NCBI RefSeq assembly: GCF_963966145.1 | Contig: NC_091051.1 | Location: 16,988,001 to 17,052,000, forward strand | Source: Tenebrio molitor | Lineage: Eukaryota; Arthropoda; Insecta; Coleoptera; Tenebrionidae | DNA: 64,000 nt | Direction of reading: 5' to 3' | In this document: piece by piece, positions 13,801 through 26,516 of the stretch | How positions within the stretch are numbered: position 1 is the stretch's first letter | Layout: each line of letters opens with the position of its first letter | Position numbers and translations under genes: made by a program | Notes under the pieces: model-generated | What the model was told of the DNA's origin: nothing | The model's input: the letters and a program-made list of their open reading frames with translations, nothing else | Database searches by the model: none

Positions 13801-16280
13801 TAAAATCGTGATTAAAATAAACATAAAACGATATAGATTTATGCAATTATAACGTGCTAGAAAGAGATGAATGCGTCACCATCGTAATTAATTAGAGTCA
13901 TGACTAAATTTAAGAAGGGTGTCGTGAAACGGCCTATTGTCTCTAAAGTCCTAGACAATTTCCAGCTACAAAAAAAAGATGGTACTGCGCACGGATCACG
14001 TTTAGGCTTTTAACTGTCATGAAAGCTCTAAAGCTTGGGCGGATTTTGTCATGCACCCTGTATACATAGGGTGAAAGAAATATGGCGTTTTACCTAGAAA
14101 GCGTGTCTGTAATACGATGAGGAATAAATAAACATTGAAAATAAAAAAGACATCGGCCTTGGCAGATAGCCGTGCCGGTGGATGGGGGCGGTATCTCCGT
14201 GCGGATTTGTTCTGTTGCGGATAAAAACTGGAAAAACTGTTAAATTTTATCGAATAGATGAGGCGAGGAAGAGCAATAAATCAGGCAGTCGAAAAAAAAA
14301 ACAGGACAAAAAGATCGATCTCGCCGTTTGTAGTTCTTTTTTTCCTATTGTGTTTGGTTTAAGCCGGTGTATTTGCAATGATAAGGGCCGGAGCGTGTTC
14401 GCCGCGGGTGTCGATCTGCGACACATTGACGTGACAGATGGGTCACGTGTCACGCGCATTACGTTAACAGAATCAAGAGTTAACGGTCCACTAGCTTAAT
14501 TTCATTAAAAGTTGCCCATAACTACATGACCCGAGCTAATTAAAAAATCTGTTTGTTAGCGAAGCCATCCCGGCTACAAATTAACGAAATGTAATTAAAA
14601 ACTGGTGATGTGTGGAATTAAAACGCAGCCGGTAAAAGTATTGTGCAAAAACTCACCGACTAAGGTATTTGCAGATTGCTATATTGCCGCTGATGGATGG
14701 AGCGATAGATTTTTTATGCAAAGATGCAGAAGGGCTTGTTTCAATTATCGGAAATGCGCGTGGAAAATAGAAGAGGTAAATGTGAACGAAATGTGTCAAT
14801 ACTGTCAATAATAATACGGATAATGATGATGGTCACGATGGTGGCATTTATTTCCCGTTTATTGGACAAAAACTCTTATTCTTGGTGGCGTATATTAGCC
14901 TCATTTTTCACATAAAACCATATTTTCAAGTATTTATATTTTGAAATGATAAGAAAATTGTGAATTTAGCAAATATTTTAGAACATTTTTTTTTTCTTAA
15001 TATGTAGGTAATATCCTAGGTGTGAACATTTTAATGTCATATTTAATGATACTAATTATGTACTAATTCTATCTATCTAATAATAGTAGAGAGAGTAAGA
15101 GTAAGAGTAGAAGTGAGTCTTTCCGACACTGCAGTAAAATAACAATCTTCAAACTTTAAGGCACTAGTAATTTCTAGTTCTTTTGTTGCAATATTATTAG
15201 GACTTGAAGGCCCATCCATGCGTGTTACTACACAGTGGCATCGGTTAAATATTGGTTAATCTTTTTTTAAGTAGGGATAATTTAATTATTAAATATTCCG
15301 TGTAAGTATTGATAAATAAATCGTGAGAAATGTTTCAAATGACCTTACATTTGACTCGATAGAGCCGCCTGTGCATATTTCAATTCCTAGGATTTGAATG
15401 TTTCAAGTCTGGTTACAAGAAAAAAGCCAGTTCAGCCGTTTCTATAGTGATATACAAAGATGCGATTTTCGACCGCTTGAAAATAAAAAAATATTGGCAT
15501 GAAAATATTATTTTTATGTTGTTTTAAATGAGAAAAAATGAATCCGGTGAGAACGTCTTGGAGTCACTCTATGTACTGGGGTTTCCCGCAATGGTTCGTT
15601 TTACTGCTTTAACTCACTTTTCATAATTTTTTTAGATATGCATTTGTTTTTCGCTTTGGACAAATCTTTGTTCTATGTTTTCTTTATGGTTTTTTCTTTT
15701 TTATGATGCATTTCGATGTATTTGTTGCTTTCTCTTTTTCACTAAAATTATATATTTTTTTTGTTTGGGCTGGCCATTATTAGATAATTTCTCTATTTTT
15801 TGTTCTTTTTATTTCATATAATTTCTTTTTTGTGCTGCCGTAGTTGCAATTGGCATTTTCAGTGGACGATTAGCGTGCGGCAATGGAAATGAGAAAACTC
15901 TAGTGCTGCAATGGACAAACAAGAAATCTAAGGCAAGAAAAAATAAACTAATTGTGGCAAATCAAGTATTACTGAAAGACAATTATGTCTCTAATGTTAT
16001 AAAACAAAAGGTGCTTCGTAAATATTTAAAAAATGCTAAAATGTGTTAATTTTAGGTTTGGGGGGTTTATTTATAAAAATTTCGGTTGGTGACCTTGCAA
16101 GCTATAAAGTTGCGTTTGAATTTGAAATTCGAGCACTGACAGATTGACATTTGACATATTTAGTGCTAAATTGATTACCAACATAATTTTGTTTAAGTAA
16201 TATTTATTATGTTAATGATTCAAAAGTATGTTTTATTACAAAAAGCGGCACAAAAAATATTATATGGTACTCTTGTGAAA
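10896..16280. other. Non-coding, intron-like sequence
   Basis: GC-richer, unique-looking DNA fills 11400-14500 and AT-rich DNA lies from about 14900 on. A lone CACCCTGTATA motif at 14054-14064 looks like one end of a mariner-type element, but no partner end was found. ORFs such as 13003-13500 (165 codons) and 14182-14499 overlap others and show no recognisable protein. Confidence 0.45.
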
Positions 16281-16283
16281 ACT

Positions 16284-16354
16284 CCATTGCTTTACTCACT
16301 CACATACAGCGCTCGACTGCGTCTCGCGCCATATTACCGTTCGTAAAGCAATGG
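16284..16354. repeat. Short inverted repeat
   Basis: CCATTGCTTTAC at 16284-16295 is the exact reverse complement of GTAAAGCAATGG at 16343-16354, enclosing about 47 bp. It could be a tiny fold-back remnant. Confidence 0.6.
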
Positions 16355-17080
16355 ATCGTTTTCAACACTTGTAACATAAATAACTATTATCCTTCGATTT
16401 ATTCTTTTACTTCATAAATTGCACTTCATTAAAAAAATGTTTATTAACGCTAAAAAGCTTTTCTATATTAATGCTATTTACAAGAATTGTTTTATGTACT
16501 TAATTACGAGTATATAACATTTATGTAACTTATATCCAATACATCCAATACATTTTTGACATCTGTTTTAGTGTTATCATTTTTTAGATATTATTTGAAA
16601 CCTATTATTTGATTGTTTTAAAATACTTTTAGAATCTACTTCTGTTTACCTTTTCTTTAAGCTGATCTTTCTAAGTTTTCAATGTTTCTAATATTCATTT
16701 TTCCATATTTCCAAGTATAAATTCTTCCTTTAATAATGTTCTTGTTAGAGATTTTTCAGAACTGCTATATCACAGTTCTCAGTTTCTCTACTATCATACC
16801 AGAGTGATTTGATAGTTTCTTTCTTTTGGTTTATTATGATTTATTTCATTTTCTTATAAATTGTTATTAGATTTTTTTTTAAAACAGAATTTTTTATCTC
16901 TATTCCCTGTTAATAATTTAAATATTCAATCTTTCCTTTGAAACAAAACTCAGTTTATTTCTTTTTAGGATGGATTCTTCGCCTCTTTTCATTCACCCTT
17001 CCAATCCTTGTTCAAAATGTATGTCCTAGATTGATTTTTTTTCTATTACATATATTCGAATAATTTTTTATTTCCCTCTT

Positions 17081-17269
17081 CTTAAGCTTGTTTGACACGA
17101 TGCTAAATTTTGTAGAAAATTTGTTAGAAAATGAGAGAGACCCTCGATCAGGACCAATGAACGATCAGGATCATAGTCTGTCTTTGTCAGATCCTGATTG
17201 TTCATTGGTCCTCTCTCATTTTCTAACAAATTTTCTACAAAATTTAGCATCGCGTCATACAGCCTTTAG
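17081..17269. mobile_element. Fold-back element with long arms
   Basis: The left arm starts near 17081 and the right arm ends near 17269. The stretch from GATGCTAAATTTTG through AAATTTGTTAGAAAATGAGAG is mirrored almost perfectly by the sequence up to 17253, and inner arms with CCAATGAAC and GATCAGGATC also pair. The left arm has about 13 extra bases (CCTCGATCA region). Outer arms continue imperfectly past TGACACG/CGCGTCA. Total arm length is about 80 bp with a short loop. There is no coding capacity. Confidence 0.85.
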
Positions 17270-17435
17270 ATGTCTACTCCTTCACTATTTTTTAGCTTCT
17301 TAATCTCTATGCAGTCTTTATTATACAGCTTCCAAATTTTGCATTGTCGCCATTTTTTCCCCTCAATTTTCCATCAATGTAAACATACTTTCCACAGTTG
17401 CGCTATTTCTTTCTCTACTTTTGCTTATAGAGGTC

Positions 17436-17786
17436 TTGGATTTTCTCATGGGCAATGAGTCATATCCGCGCAAATGATAAATATCGGTTATATTGATGTT
17501 ACCGAAACAAGCAAAATGTTAAAACTTTTCATTTCTTATGTCAGATAAAATGACATTTCTTGTGTCAGACATAACCTATTTGCTATTAAAAGTCAGAAAA
17601 GACTTATTTACATGTGTTAAAAATAGGAAAATTAAGTGCTCTCGATTTTTATGATGTTCCCGATTTTTTTGCAATCGACTGTATGTATTTCAATTTGAAA
17701 GTAGTCGATGTTTTCAGTTTTTCACTGGTTTATCGCTCCGCCTTCGCGCAGATATTTCCAAGGTCACAGCCCATGAGAGAATCCAA
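17436..17786. mobile_element. MITE family 2, copy 1
   Basis: The left end TTGGATTTTCTCATGGGC faces the right end GCCCATGAGAGAATCCAA, terminal inverted repeats of about 18 bp with one mismatch. Adjacent sequence (ATGAGTCATATCCGCGCAAA on the left, CAGATATTTCCAAGGTCACA on the right) is shared with the copy at 63079-63294. It has no ORF of its own, and no clear target duplication was seen. Confidence 0.75.
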
Positions 17787-18330
17787 CATCCATTTTTATA
17801 TTCAAACAGAACTCAGTTTAACCACGTTGAATTTTTTTTTTTTTCTTTAAGAACCTTCTTTATTTCCTTTCGTCCACAAAATTTTTATTCCGCCTTTGTC
17901 TCTGTTGTGCTTCACTTCTAATTTACATATTCGCTTTGTGTTTATTTATTCTTCTTTATACGCTTTTCTTTTACGTCTTCATATTCTCTTCTGTTTTATT
18001 TTCCCTATATGTTTCGTACATCCGTATTTCTTTTAAAATTCTTCCAAGTTTCCAACATCTTAAACACTCTTTTTGTCCCCTCAATTTATAGTCATATTAA
18101 TTTTTTTTTTAAATTCATGTTGGTATTATCTATTTCCTGTCTTTTACCTTTGCTTAATTTTGTTTTTTCTGTCTTCCTTCCAAGTGTTCCGACCACTTCC
18201 TGTTTTTTCTTTTAATCACAGCATTATTTGTTTCCTTCTCAGAACACATCTTCTTCTTCCCTTTCCTTAAATTTTCCCTTCCAGCAATTCCTCACAATTT
18301 CATCTACAATCGTATCTGTCGCCCTTCGTT

Positions 18331-21300
18331 CGCTTTCCTCACGTTCACCGTTCGTGTTCGAAACAATTTTTTGCCATCCACTTCGGATTTTTTCAGGTGT
18401 GCCGTTCGCCGAATCGTTTCGTATTTTTTTGCGAGCTCTGAAAAAGTGGCTTTGAGGTACATCTCTGCCCATTCCGCCCCCGCCCGTTATAACGAGGGCA
18501 GGTCTCCAGGCACGGGCGGTAGCACGCTCGGTTTATCAAAAGCTTCTTCTTTGATGACGTTAGGCGACGGAGACGTCTAAGCATGTGGAAATAACGCCGA
18601 TATGGTGAAGTGAGCGCCGAACGAGCAGCTCTCGCGCAACTTGCCCGCCCGTTCCATATGAATTTAATCCGTTTATACGAGAATTTAATTGCGAGATTCA
18701 CGGGGACGCAACAGCTGCGAGAAATATTATCATCAAAACGAAAACGGAAAGGTACAGAAAGATTTTCTACATAACAAAGGCGGGAATAATCGCGACAAAT
18801 TTAATTAGAAAGGCGCACCGGCGTCGCTACAATAATTATTATTTCTGTTTAGTCGGTTCAATGAAATTACGGGGGCGGCGGGTGAGAGGGTCTTCTTATC
18901 GATCTTAGGAGGAAATGCTAAAATGCTAAAACGACTTTTTATAAATGTACGAATCGAACGCGGTGCAGGAATCGATAGGGTGGCAGGCGAGTCGCCTGCA
19001 GACACGACCCAAATGGAATACTGGACTTCGGAGTGGCTCGGACAGAAATATTAAAATGTGAAGAGTCCTACAAGAATGCCATTATGCACATCAAAAGATT
19101 CATAATACAGTTATCTGCATCATAATAATGTGGACCGTTATTTCCACAATAATAGCTTCCAAGGACTTGTATCGAAAAATGCAGTTCCTGCAACCCGTGC
19201 AGGACTGGAACTTTTTCCGGACATTTGAAAGGTGAACCAACGAATTCAAAAATTTCCTAAAATTTACCAAAAAACTTCCACAATATGTTATTTATTTACG
19301 TCCTTCACTACTGCTTCCTGCGGATCATCCGGACAATGATTTCCACAAAAGTGCTTTTTTAATTATAGAAGTAACGACTAATCACTGGAAGATAGATCTA
19401 TCTAATTTCTATATTTTGAATGCCGCGTTACGAATAGCACGATTGAAATGGAGCTCTTGTAAATCAGAGTATTCTCCTGGATGGAACGCATTTAAATTTT
19501 TCCTTCTTTCCTTGCATCCCGAAGGTGCTTTGTGCATTAATCTAGAATAACACTCCCCTGTTACACTTTGTCCACTTAGCAACTAGACTAGATCCAACGT
19601 CCCAAAAGCACTTCCTGTTCCATCCACTTTTTGTAAATGTAACAAACAATTCACTGCGCTTTTTTTCTACGTTATCTACATAAAATCACATATGTGATTA
19701 CTGTGGAGAACCACATCGTGGATTAAATTTATGTTTTCTTCTAACACGGCGAGTGCATGTTTCGAAGATTTTGTGCCAAGTTTGGGGTCTCTGAACCAGT
19801 TTTCAACCACTTGAAATGAAAGTGCTTCGCTTATATACTTATCGACTCCTTGTGGGGAAAAGCTCTCTCTGCACGGATATTGATTTTATCCATTAAAAAC
19901 AAAACTGAACAATTAATTTATTCATTCTTAAATGCAAAAACAAGTATGGATCCAAATGCATACATAATATTGATTGATTGGTAACAATTTAGCATTTGAC
20001 AGCCAAGGACTTCGACGTCGAGAGTAAATGATGAACCGTCCTTGTAATCGTTCCATGATTAGTTTTTCTAAAACCGGAGGAATAAAAAATACACCGGAAC
20101 GGAGTTAACAATACTTTAATATCAATTATTAAAATTCTGAAATTCCAGCCGGAAACTACTTGTTGCTAATAAATTAAATCTTTTTTGACATTGCCGCTTT
20201 AAACTGTGAAACAACTGAACCCCGTTGTGATTAATTTTTAATGCAAACGAATCCCTTTGATAGATTTATATGATTAATTTTAAATTCCGATAGAAACTAT
20301 GAACGGCAAACTAATTTAATAATGGAAACAAGCCGGAAATTACATATTTTTGATGAGATTTCGTGAAAACGCCATTTCATAACAAGAGAACGTTAATTTC
20401 GATAATGAGATCGTGACCGTTTGTTTTTGGAACGTATCAACATATTTCCATCATGCCCTACAGTCCTTCGATCTAGACCAAAAAAAAAATCTAATTTAAT
20501 TTTTAATTTGTGTTTAAATTCACGGCAAACTGCGAAAATACCACTCGCCTGCCAGATCCCTGATACGAAGCAAAAAAACTCAAGTTTACGTGTGCTAATC
20601 AATATTTTCTGATTTTGTGTTCATAATCACTCGGCCTCGCAGCCTAGCTAGGTTTTTTTGTATCGCTCGGCCTCGCTTTCGTAATCAACTTTTTAGAAAT
20701 GTTTATCAAAAATCGTGCCGAATGCGATATCGACGTCGTTGACGTGTCAGTTCTTAAAATCGTACTCTGAAAATGAATTAGTGCCGTGAATAAAAAATGA
20801 GCGGTGCGGTGTGCCTCGACTATCAGTGGGGTGGTTAGAGTGTACAAGCTTGGGGTGCAAATGAGATCGAGTTCAAACAGTTTCGCTGTAAGGTGAGTCA
20901 GTGATGGTGAAACAAACAGTGGTGGTGGAAGGAAATTATCCCGGCGGGGTGCAATAATGGGGATCAACACGAATTTATTTTTGCCAATTTTGATAAGTTG
21001 AAAAAAGGGAGAGCGTTCTACAAGTGTGAATTATTGTCTTGTGTGAATATGCGACTGCGGTAATTCCACCGGACTTGATATCTCCCTTCTTATAAATCAT
21101 CGCATCTAACAAAAGCGCCAGGTTACGTTAATGGCAGAGTGGAGTTTCGGTAATTTATTATCAGTTAATTTAAGGAGTGTTCAATTTTACGAGCACAATT
21201 CTCGACGGCCATATTTACTGTGGGGCTTGGTGCCCAACTCCCACATCCATTACCCTTATTTGCCGTAATTAAACGTTTGAGCGGCATCTTGGCTCTCCTC

Positions 21301-22880
21301 ACTTCGATAATAATAACACTAATTTGCTCCCCAACAATACATGATCAATTAACGGACAAATAAGACAAAGCTTGAAACAAACAACTCTAAGAAAAGAAGC
21401 AAATAATTCAATTTTTTTCTTGTCTTGATTGTGGATTTGTTGATAAAAGAATGAAAAAAAGTGGTCCGAAGTTTGACCCTTGGGGTATTCCAAATTTATC
21501 AATATTTCACTTTAAACTAAACCCATTGAAGACGAGATAAGAATTTTTGTTTATTATGACTCAAGAAATTTATGGGGGATTTGCCAAATCCGTATAATCC
21601 ATGTTTTTGGGGAGATTTCGTGGTGAATATGGTGGAATGTCTCAGATAAATCCACATAGTTATATTGCATCGACTGCATTTCTATTATCCAGGGCGCTAC
21701 ATTCGTAAGAATGGGTAATTTACCAGCTTTATTGCCAATCGCAGATTTTTCGCGGAAATGTCAAAAATATGTCAACGATGTGCTCTTGTTAACCTAGAAA
21801 GCAACTTCGATTTCGGCAAAGTTACAGACGTTTAGTGTAATCCTAAGCAACAATTATCCCAGAATAAGTGGTAAAATGCGTTTTACCATTGAAGATAAAG
21901 CATTAATTATCAATAATTAATTAATTTTTAATAGATTTTTCGACAGATCAATCTAAGTCAAACTTTTCTTTTGTTTTCTTTTTAATCACACTGTATGTAA
22001 TATGAATATGTATGTAGGTTTTTAGTTTTAGCTCTGACAGCTCGGACAGTGTTTTCTAAATGTTTAAACCTGGAGGAGCAAGGGGTGAGTTAAACCGCGT
22101 CATCATTCTCGTCAAATCCAAAAACCGCAATTAACATAAACAGGTCGATCGGGCGGCGCCGCCCCCCGGGGTCCGTCAATTAACGCGACGTGTGCGACGT
22201 TGCATGTTTGATTCGTGGCCTTCGACATGAAAACTAAAGGGGGCTTCTGGGGTGAACGGGAGCGGCATACGGAATCGCGGCAGTTAACAACCAACCAAAG
22301 GTAGCCCCATCAGCATTGGTCTCACGTCCTCCGGTCCGCGGGCTAACGGCGCGTGTAACTCTGCGGCATGACCGAAATCGGCCCTGGAACACCGGGGGCG
22401 AAGCCAAATATATGGGTTCGGAGTGAACGACGGAGATACGGGATGGGGGCACCGACACTTTAAATTACTTCGCCGGGAGTGCGTGGACTGTAAATTTGGC
22501 CGGATCAAATATTTAAACGCTGGTCAATTTTTAATTTAATCAGAATTACGATTTAACGTGCCGCCGCCAGGACTAGGTTTATTTTGCTCGCGATGCGGCC
22601 TGTATTTATTTTATAACAGCTGGTAATTCCCGATTAAAAAATTCACTTCCATTACAATGGTGAATTCCAATCGGGATCGCAATATAATGGGAGGTGTATC
22701 TATTATTCAGTAAACAACTAAAATATAAACAATAGTGTCCGCATAATGCTGCCGCTAATCTGATTCCAAAAACATATTTAGTTGAATTTATTGTATGAAC
22801 ACCACTGTTATGAGGTCGATTTTGTTTTCAACAGAGGAAATTCTTGTAATGACTAATGAGGTACATATTTAGGTTCCAAT
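18331..22880. other. Non-coding, intron-like sequence
   Basis: Mixed composition. A perfect short palindrome, AATCACATATGTGATT, lies near 19684-19699, and a near-palindrome GGTAAAATGCGTTTTACC near 21870. The 12-bp motif CTCGGCCTCGC recurs at 20630 and 20666. GC-rich unique DNA lies at 22080-22600. No gene was found. Confidence 0.45.
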
Positions 22881-23252
22881 TTTAAAACACCAAACATGTT
22901 TATAAATGTATAAAAATGTTAATTATGTTCTTGTTTTTTATACATTGTTTAGGAATAAGTAATACGTTTCACGTTGGTTGTCTGGATTTAGTATATTTTC
23001 TAACCCTGTTGATTCTACTGTTTTTTAGTGGTTTACTTCTTTCTTGTTTTAAATTTTTTCCGATGCATTGTTACCAATTAGATTTATTTTTTCAGCATTC
23101 TTCTCCTTTCCTTTAGAGTTTACAAGAACATGTTTCTTTCTTTGTAAACTCTTACAACCTTATTTACTTCTTTTCAGAAAATGCTTCATCTTCTTTTCTT
23201 TATTTTTTTTTTCATTTTTATTACCTACCTTAAGAATTATAATTTTTTAATA

Positions 23253-23783
23253 CAGGGTGTTTTCGAAGTTGAGGCGTGTGATAGTATGTGTAGTTAGTAT
23301 GTTAATTTTTTTGAAATTTTTGAAACCAGCCCTGGTCATATTTGCGGTGATTTGTTAGAAATTAGAATTGACAAAAAAAATCAAATGAGCATGGACGCTA
23401 ATCAAAAATACTGCCAGAGTTGTCATCTAATTAGTCAAAATGGCTTATCATTACGAAAATAATGAGCTCACAGATTTTTTTTTTATATACGGGTGTCCCA
23501 AAAATGGCGTACTAACGGTGCACTACGGTGTAGAAAAGATTACCGTAAACGTCAGAAAAATGTTAAAAAAATTCTATTGGACTTATTTGCTGATTTGGCG
23601 TTCTTTGAAAGTGGCAGTTAACAGGCAGACAGGACCGGACTCAAAATTTTAGAAAACAATAAAAATATATAATCAATCTCCGTTAATACAAACATTTTAC
23701 TAAGAAGATTTAAGCTAAAATTCTTAAGAATAATGTATAGTACCTCCTGTTACAAGGAACGCTTCAACTCTGAAAACACCCTG
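23253..23783 (+). mobile_element. Internally deleted Tc1/mariner-type element
   Basis: The ends are inverted repeats: CAGGGTGTTTTCGAAGTTGA on the left and the complement of TCAACTCTGAAAACACCCTG on the right, each flanked by TA (23251-23252 and 23784-23785), the target duplication of this superfamily. At 531 bp it is too short for a transposase but keeps the N-terminal domain (see 23440-23652). Confidence 0.85.
23440..23652 (+). pseudogene. Transposase N-terminal helix-turn-helix remnant (DUF4817-like)
   Basis: The ORF opens MAYHYENNELTDFFFIYG and continues CPKNG; later it reads SLKVAVNRQTGPDSKF before a stop. The NNELTD...IYG...N pattern and the closing R-x-TG segment match the DUF4817-type DNA-binding domain at the front of insect mariner-like transposases. 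The DDE/D catalytic domain is entirely absent: the ORF ends after 70 residues and the right terminal repeat follows 130 bp later. In an intact element this domain binds the terminal repeats. The family match is from memory, but the position inside a TA-flanked TIR element supports it. Confidence 0.6.
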
Positions 23784-24510
23784 TATACTATTTAATTTTA
23801 TTTATGTTTTCTTTTTTTACTACATTCATTTATTGTCGGAACGTTATATGTAGATGTGGATTGAGGACTTGTCGTTGAGTTGGCACTACCAGAAAATGTA
23901 ACTAGGGGCGCTTTTAAGGTACATATTTGGAATTTATGACAGATTTCTCACTAACGTACAGTTCAATCACAAGTTTTAAGCGACCTGGAGTCCACATCTA
24001 AAACGTTTTAACTATTGTTAATTTTTACAATTCTTTTTTTATTTTCATCACGTATTAGTCGTTTTCTTTTATAAATGTATCGCATTACGTTTTTTAACTG
24101 GCTATATTAAATTGGTTCTTCCATATAAATTTTTCATTTTTTCTTACAATGGTTTTTTCCTCATTTCTTATCGCTTTATTGTTCTTGTCGATGCATTCTT
24201 CATTTCCTGGTACCTTCACTATTTTTATCCTGACTTTACAAATTATAGTTGTTCATTTCACACTCCATCTTCTTTTTTCGCACGATCCATTGTCTGCAAT
24301 TATTACTTAAATACTTGTAAACTCACTCTTCCGGTTTCCAGCACAACATACATATTTCTGCGTCTCTTATTAATATTTCAATTTATTCAGCTGTATAATT
24401 TTTCCGGGACTCCTTTTTTCCTCACAATGCATTATTCGTCCACTCAAATGTTCCTTCAGCAGTTTCTTCAAGGTTTATTTTTGCTACAAGTTCTGTAATT
24501 GGCATTTTCT

Positions 24511-26516
24511 GGAATAAAATGTCGTCACACAACTCCGTTAAGACAGAAATCCGCCATAAAAGATTGCGATTATTCTCAACTTAACAGCTCAGTGAAAAAA
24601 CCATTTGGGGCGATATACCGAGCGATAAGATTGTGTACATTTTTTTAAGTTGCAATTTCTAGTTTACTGCTTTAATGTTGAACACAAAGAGAATAGAATT
24701 TCGTCGAGACAACGGCCGAAGACCAATGACAATTTCGATTGTGAATGGCACATTTATTCTAATGTTTCAGGCGATAACTGTTAAGGCACAGCTTCGGATT
24801 TCAGGCGATTTAGATGCTGCAGGGAGAGTCGTTTAGTTTTGAAGGAAAAACTGAGTTCTTTCAGGATGTGTTGTTAATTAGTGGGCGATTGTTGATAAGA
24901 AATCGTCGTCGATTTGGAGTTAGTTAGATCCGGCATTACGTTGATTGGGAGAGTTGGGGCAATTAGTCCGGGTCCCTGAAATTTTCCGATGCGGCTTGTG
25001 TTCCTGAAATTTCAGTCTGAAGTTGAAAAAGTTGCACGGTGACCGACGACAATCTGCCCGCATGGATTCCTCTTCGCTCGGAAACCCGCACGCCCCAGCG
25101 CGTTCCCAATTTCGACGCAAACTGAATTTAAGAACTAAGTTTCTTTCTTTCAGCCGTCCGACTGTGCAGATAAAAGATGAAAGTGAAGGAAGAAGGGGGA
25201 GGACTCGGGGGCGTCCGAAGGAGATTGAACCGGGACGGATCGACTTTGATTATGGAAGCCGTTCGAGGCGATTATCTCTTTCCGAAGCTGCATCATTATT
25301 CGTTAAGTTTCGTATACACAGGACGGCGGAGTTGATCGAATAAGACAAAAACCGGAAACGTATTCGATTGTGAAACTGGAAAAGGTGACTCCAAAGCAAA
25401 TCTTAAATCGGGCGTGTTTTTCCCCGGAGATTCGTATGCTGACGAGGAACGCACCTCGACACACTCCACCGCACAAAGATCCAGATCCGGAACGATTGTA
25501 CAAATCAACGGCAGCGCCCGGAAATGCCGAATACAGCAGGGCACAGCTCTGACAGATGTGACGGAATCGCGGTTCGATATTACCCCGGACTCGGATCACG
25601 GGGGTAATGGGATATTGGGCTGTCTGGCCTGGCGACCGGAGCTATGACTTATCCCAAACACTCCCCGGAGAATTCCGGATAACGATCACCGATAATGGCG
25701 CCGCGTGCAACCTGCAACACGATCCGATCCCGGAATTACCAGCCGGCCAGGAATTCCACCCTCAAATCTGCAATATTTACCGAAATCTGACCCGGCCCGC
25801 GTGAATAAAAGAAACCGACTTCTCAGAACTTTTCACCAATTCTTTGTGGGAACATTCTAAAATTGATTTTTTTTATTATCTGTCACGACAAAAAATAATT
25901 CTGCGTCTGTTTCCAAATAAATTGGTTTACAAAGTGCACACTGAAATGTTAAAGAGACAAAGACCGTGAACTACATCACTGGAATTCCTCATCTCATACA
26001 TACATGGATATTCTCACTAGCTAGTGTAGAAGTGCAAGGGTTTACGGAACTGGCTAGAAGGATTTGATAGAGCATGGATCAAAATTTTAAATGCGGACCT
26101 CCATAAAAAAAGAAAAATGGAGAATCAAAGCTTGCGTTTAAAAGTTTTCTCGATTGCTACACGACTTCCGTGTAAATATTGTAAATAAATAAATTAGAAG
26201 AGGTTATTATGTAGAAATGTTAAATGTCTTCGTGGCATCATACTCTTGCAAGGAAAGTATTTTCTAAATTAATTTTAATATTGGGACTAGCATGAAGCAT
26301 GTGGTAAAAATGACATTAATTTCCTGTAAAAAAAATGATGAGCTAGTCCAGAGTAGTAAAGGTGAAAAGGAATCAAGAAGTCCCTGGTACCTAAAAAGAA
26401 TCCAACCAAGAGAATCTTTTTACACTTCAACAGAGATAATCACATAAGAAAGTAATAAGGGTTATATTTAGAAAATCGAATAAAGTTTAAGGCTTCACAA
26501 TAGTTGCTCTAATGTA
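24511..26516. other. Non-coding, intron-like sequence
   Basis: A GC-rich unique patch at about 24700-25800 has overlapping ORFs on both strands, none with a recognisable domain or convincing splice borders; AT-rich DNA follows. No gene seen. Confidence 0.45.

Larger units (their letters stand above)
16560..18330 (-). other. T-rich block 1, possibly a heavily decayed non-LTR retrotransposon
   Basis: The plus strand is dominated by T with TTC/TTT runs, i.e. the minus strand is A-rich, as in many LINE coding strands. On the minus strand around 18020-18060 one frame reads KECLRCWKLGR, which recalls a gag-like zinc knuckle (CxxC with a basic tail), but stops and shifts follow at once. A fold-back element (17081-17269) and a MITE (17436-17786) lie within. 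The retroelement idea is weak; the strand skew is plain. Similar blocks lie at 22880-24510 and 62540-63600. Confidence 0.3.
22880..24510 (-). other. T-rich block 2, possibly a decayed non-LTR retrotransposon
   Basis: Same strong T bias as block 1. On the minus strand near 24300-24400 one frame reads RDAEICMLCWKPEE followed after a stop by YKYLSNNC, which resembles the C-terminal CxxC...EE...H/C zinc motif of LINE reverse transcriptases with the His lost. A mariner-derived element (23253-23783) has inserted. A 10-bp perfect hairpin, GAGTTTACAA/TTGTAAACTC, lies at about 23116-23151. The interpretation is tentative. Confidence 0.3.

Noticed and set aside
14054..14064. CACCCTGTATA, a mariner-type terminus
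   Set aside because: No partner end within a plausible distance, so not called as an element.
20629..20676. CTCGGCCTCGC direct repeat
   Set aside because: Only 11-12 bp, two copies, no further structure.
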